This document shows, in pieces, positions 62,248-64,000 of a stretch of DNA of 64,000 nt. Each line of letters begins with the position of its first letter. Position 1 is the stretch's first letter. Source of the stretch: Strongyloides papillosus. Its lineage: Eukaryota; Nematoda; Chromadorea; Rhabditida; Strongyloididae. The notes under the pieces were generated by a model, which was given only the letters and a program-made list of their open reading frames with translations, had not been told where the DNA came from and ran no database searches. The DNA is taken from assembly GCA_005656395.1 (NCBI GenBank), contig SRSI01000071.1, positions 1,054,001 through 1,118,000 of the forward strand. Reading direction: 5' to 3'. Made by a program: the position numbers and the translations under genes.

Positions 62248-64000
62248 AATGTGATAGGGAGACAAAATATATCGTTTTTTTATAATAATATAAAATAAAA
62301 TTCTGATAAAGGTATAAAATATATAAGATACTACCAATAAGTGGAAACGTTATTCATTTAATTGATAAAAATACTTAATAGGCAGATTTTTTAATCTGGA
62401 TTAAAGTACTTCAATAAGATGTGACAATTTATGCTAAGTAATAAATAGCTATATTTCCTGATTAGCTTGCTCAGAAACGACTTTTAAGTGCTGCTAAATA
62501 TGTAGAGTCAAATATTGTAACAAGTATAGATGTTTAAAAAAAATATATATATATACATATACTTATATATATTTTCTCTAAAAAGTCCAGTTTCAAAATT
62601 AAATGAATATAAATTTAAGAGAGAAGACAATAAAATAGAATAAAACATATTATTAAGATGGAGAAACCATTAATAAGCAATTAAAAATATCTATATATAG
62701 ATAAACAAAATATCAATTTTTGAGCAAATGTTACTTTGCGCATACGATGAGTATGAAATCGTACAACTTCAAATACATAATCCTCTTATCTTTATATCAT
62801 GTCTTCATAGTTTTTAAAATTAAAAAATATAGTTGTCAGCTAGGTTATTAAAATAATATTTTGTTGTTATCTATAGATAGAATAAAAAAAATTAAATTTA
62901 GTTTTTTTTAATTGATTTCTACATTTTTTTATTATTTATAATCATTGATGTTTCTTTTATAATAATATCATGATAAATATTTATTGACACATCAATGATT
63001 ATAAGATGGATATGTATACATAAGAAATATTATGTAAATGAATAGTAGCTAAATGTTAAAGAAGAGCAACATTATTTTTAGAAATACCTTTAAAGTAATA
63101 TATTATAAGATGTACATATATGAATATAAGTGTAACAAAATTTCTCTATTAGTATGTTAAAAAAATTGCAAAAAAAATTACAATATTTGCATGTATTATA
63201 AAATATACAAGTATAATGGCAATGTAAAAGTCAAACAGTTTTATTATACAATGATAATCATCAAAATTTGAATTATTGATACAGAAATTAAATATATATT
63301 TGTATATGTTTGTATATATTAGATTGTCAGATGACCCTAATTGAGTCTTTTCGAAATGATTGCCTATTTCTTAAAGTATGACAACAGATTATTTTAAAAC
63401 TATACTTTTTTGGCTTAACAAAAATGTTATATAATAAGTTAATGCGCCTATGTAAATCACTTTTATACATAAAGGTAGGATAATAATTTGATAGCCTTTA
63501 TGATATCCATAAAAAAAGATTTTTATAAAAATATAGATGAAAAAAAGTATATATAATATTGGTACTACCAATTATGTCCTTCATCTTTTAAATATTAAAA
63601 TTGTTATAAGTAATTTATAAATGGTGATAAATATTTCTAATTTAAAAAACATAGATTTCTAATAAATGAAGATGTTATAATGCTAACTGTTATTTTAAAT
63701 TAAAATTTAAACATTTATGCATATACTATTTAGTTTAATTTAAGTTCAAAACTGATGAAGACTAATATGTTTATGAGGCAATAATAAATAAAAAAAGTTA
63801 TTTACTTGTGATTTTTAAATATTGAAAAATTAAAAAGAAACAAAAATTAATGTTTTTTTGTTTCTTTGAAATAAATATTAAAGATTTTCTAATAATTATA
63901 AAAGTGTTTCATTATATTTTTATCAATATGTTGCGAAAAACTTTTGAAAATGGTAAGAGAGTAAAAGAAAAAAATATTTTATTGAAGAGAGGTATTTAAT
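62248..64000. other. Intergenic region upstream of the diacylglycerol kinase gene
   Basis: AT-rich promoter side of the kinase gene. It contains a strong hairpin-forming inverted repeat at 62936-63004 (listed separately) and a weak 14-bp hairpin at 62372-62408. No coding gene was recognised to the window end. Confidence 0.45.
62936..63004. repeat. Perfect 16-bp inverted repeat forming a 69-nt hairpin
   Basis: Arms 62936-62951 (TTATAATCATTGATGT) and 62989-63004 are exact reverse complements separated by 37 bases, part of which can pair further inward. The size resembles a microRNA precursor, but the arms are AT-rich and no known microRNA is recognised. Confidence 0.35.

Noticed and set aside
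62372..62408. Short hairpin with a TTTT loop upstream of the kinase gene
   Set aside because: About 14 interrupted base pairs, AT-rich and too short for a microRNA precursor.

Overview
This is a nuclear window from a very AT-rich nematode, most like Strongyloides or a close relative. Five things point that way. The intergenic DNA is extremely AT-rich. Most introns are about 42-75 bp, with GTAAGT-like donors and TTTTAG acceptors. Splice-acceptor-like sequences (TTT..AG) lie just before the start codon of most genes, as expected for spliced-leader trans-splicing. The gene content is animal and neuronal. Several products closely match nematode or animal families. I saw no operon-like clusters, tRNA, rRNA or spliced-leader RNA genes, intact transposons, or bacterial or viral features.

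Layout. 4.3-6.5 kb (+): a kinesin-14 motor. 8.4-9.5 kb (+): a PGAP2-type GPI-anchor remodelling protein. 9.5-17.6 kb: gene-poor, with a pre-miRNA-like hairpin at 11.04-11.11 kb and a stop-riddled remnant at 15.2-15.7 kb (-). 18.1-19.6 kb (+): an intronless C2H2 zinc-finger gene, followed at about 20.1-22.3 kb by a decayed direct copy that ends in a roughly 30-bp tandem repeat. 22.3-28.8 kb: AT desert. 28.8-30.9 kb (+): a Tweety-family membrane protein. 36.0-37.6 kb (+): a neuropeptide GPCR of the sex-peptide/myoinhibitory-peptide receptor type. 40.0-41.7 kb (-): PEX5, the import receptor for peroxisomal PTS1 proteins. 46.2-48.2 kb (+): a CELF/ETR-1 RNA-binding protein. 48.7-49.8 kb (-): a YIPF1/2 Golgi protein, divergent from 50.4-51.3 kb (+), a peroxisomal 2-enoyl-CoA hydratase (MAOC-1 type). 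52.9-57.6 kb (+): two tandem Cys-loop channel subunits that lack the anion-selectivity PAR motif. 57.8-62.2 kb (-): a zeta/iota-type diacylglycerol kinase.

Two functional links stand out. The hydratase ends in the tripeptide CKL, an acceptable PTS1, so PEX5 encoded about 9 kb away is its predicted import receptor. The paired ion channels, the GPCR and the diacylglycerol kinase are all expected in excitable cells, although nothing shows that they are co-regulated.

The exon models below were built by hand from splice consensus and reading-frame continuity. Every multi-exon model closes in frame. Family calls rest on recognised motifs, not on a database search. Where a gene could have an earlier non-ATG-starting open frame, I chose the first ATG downstream of a splice-acceptor-like sequence.
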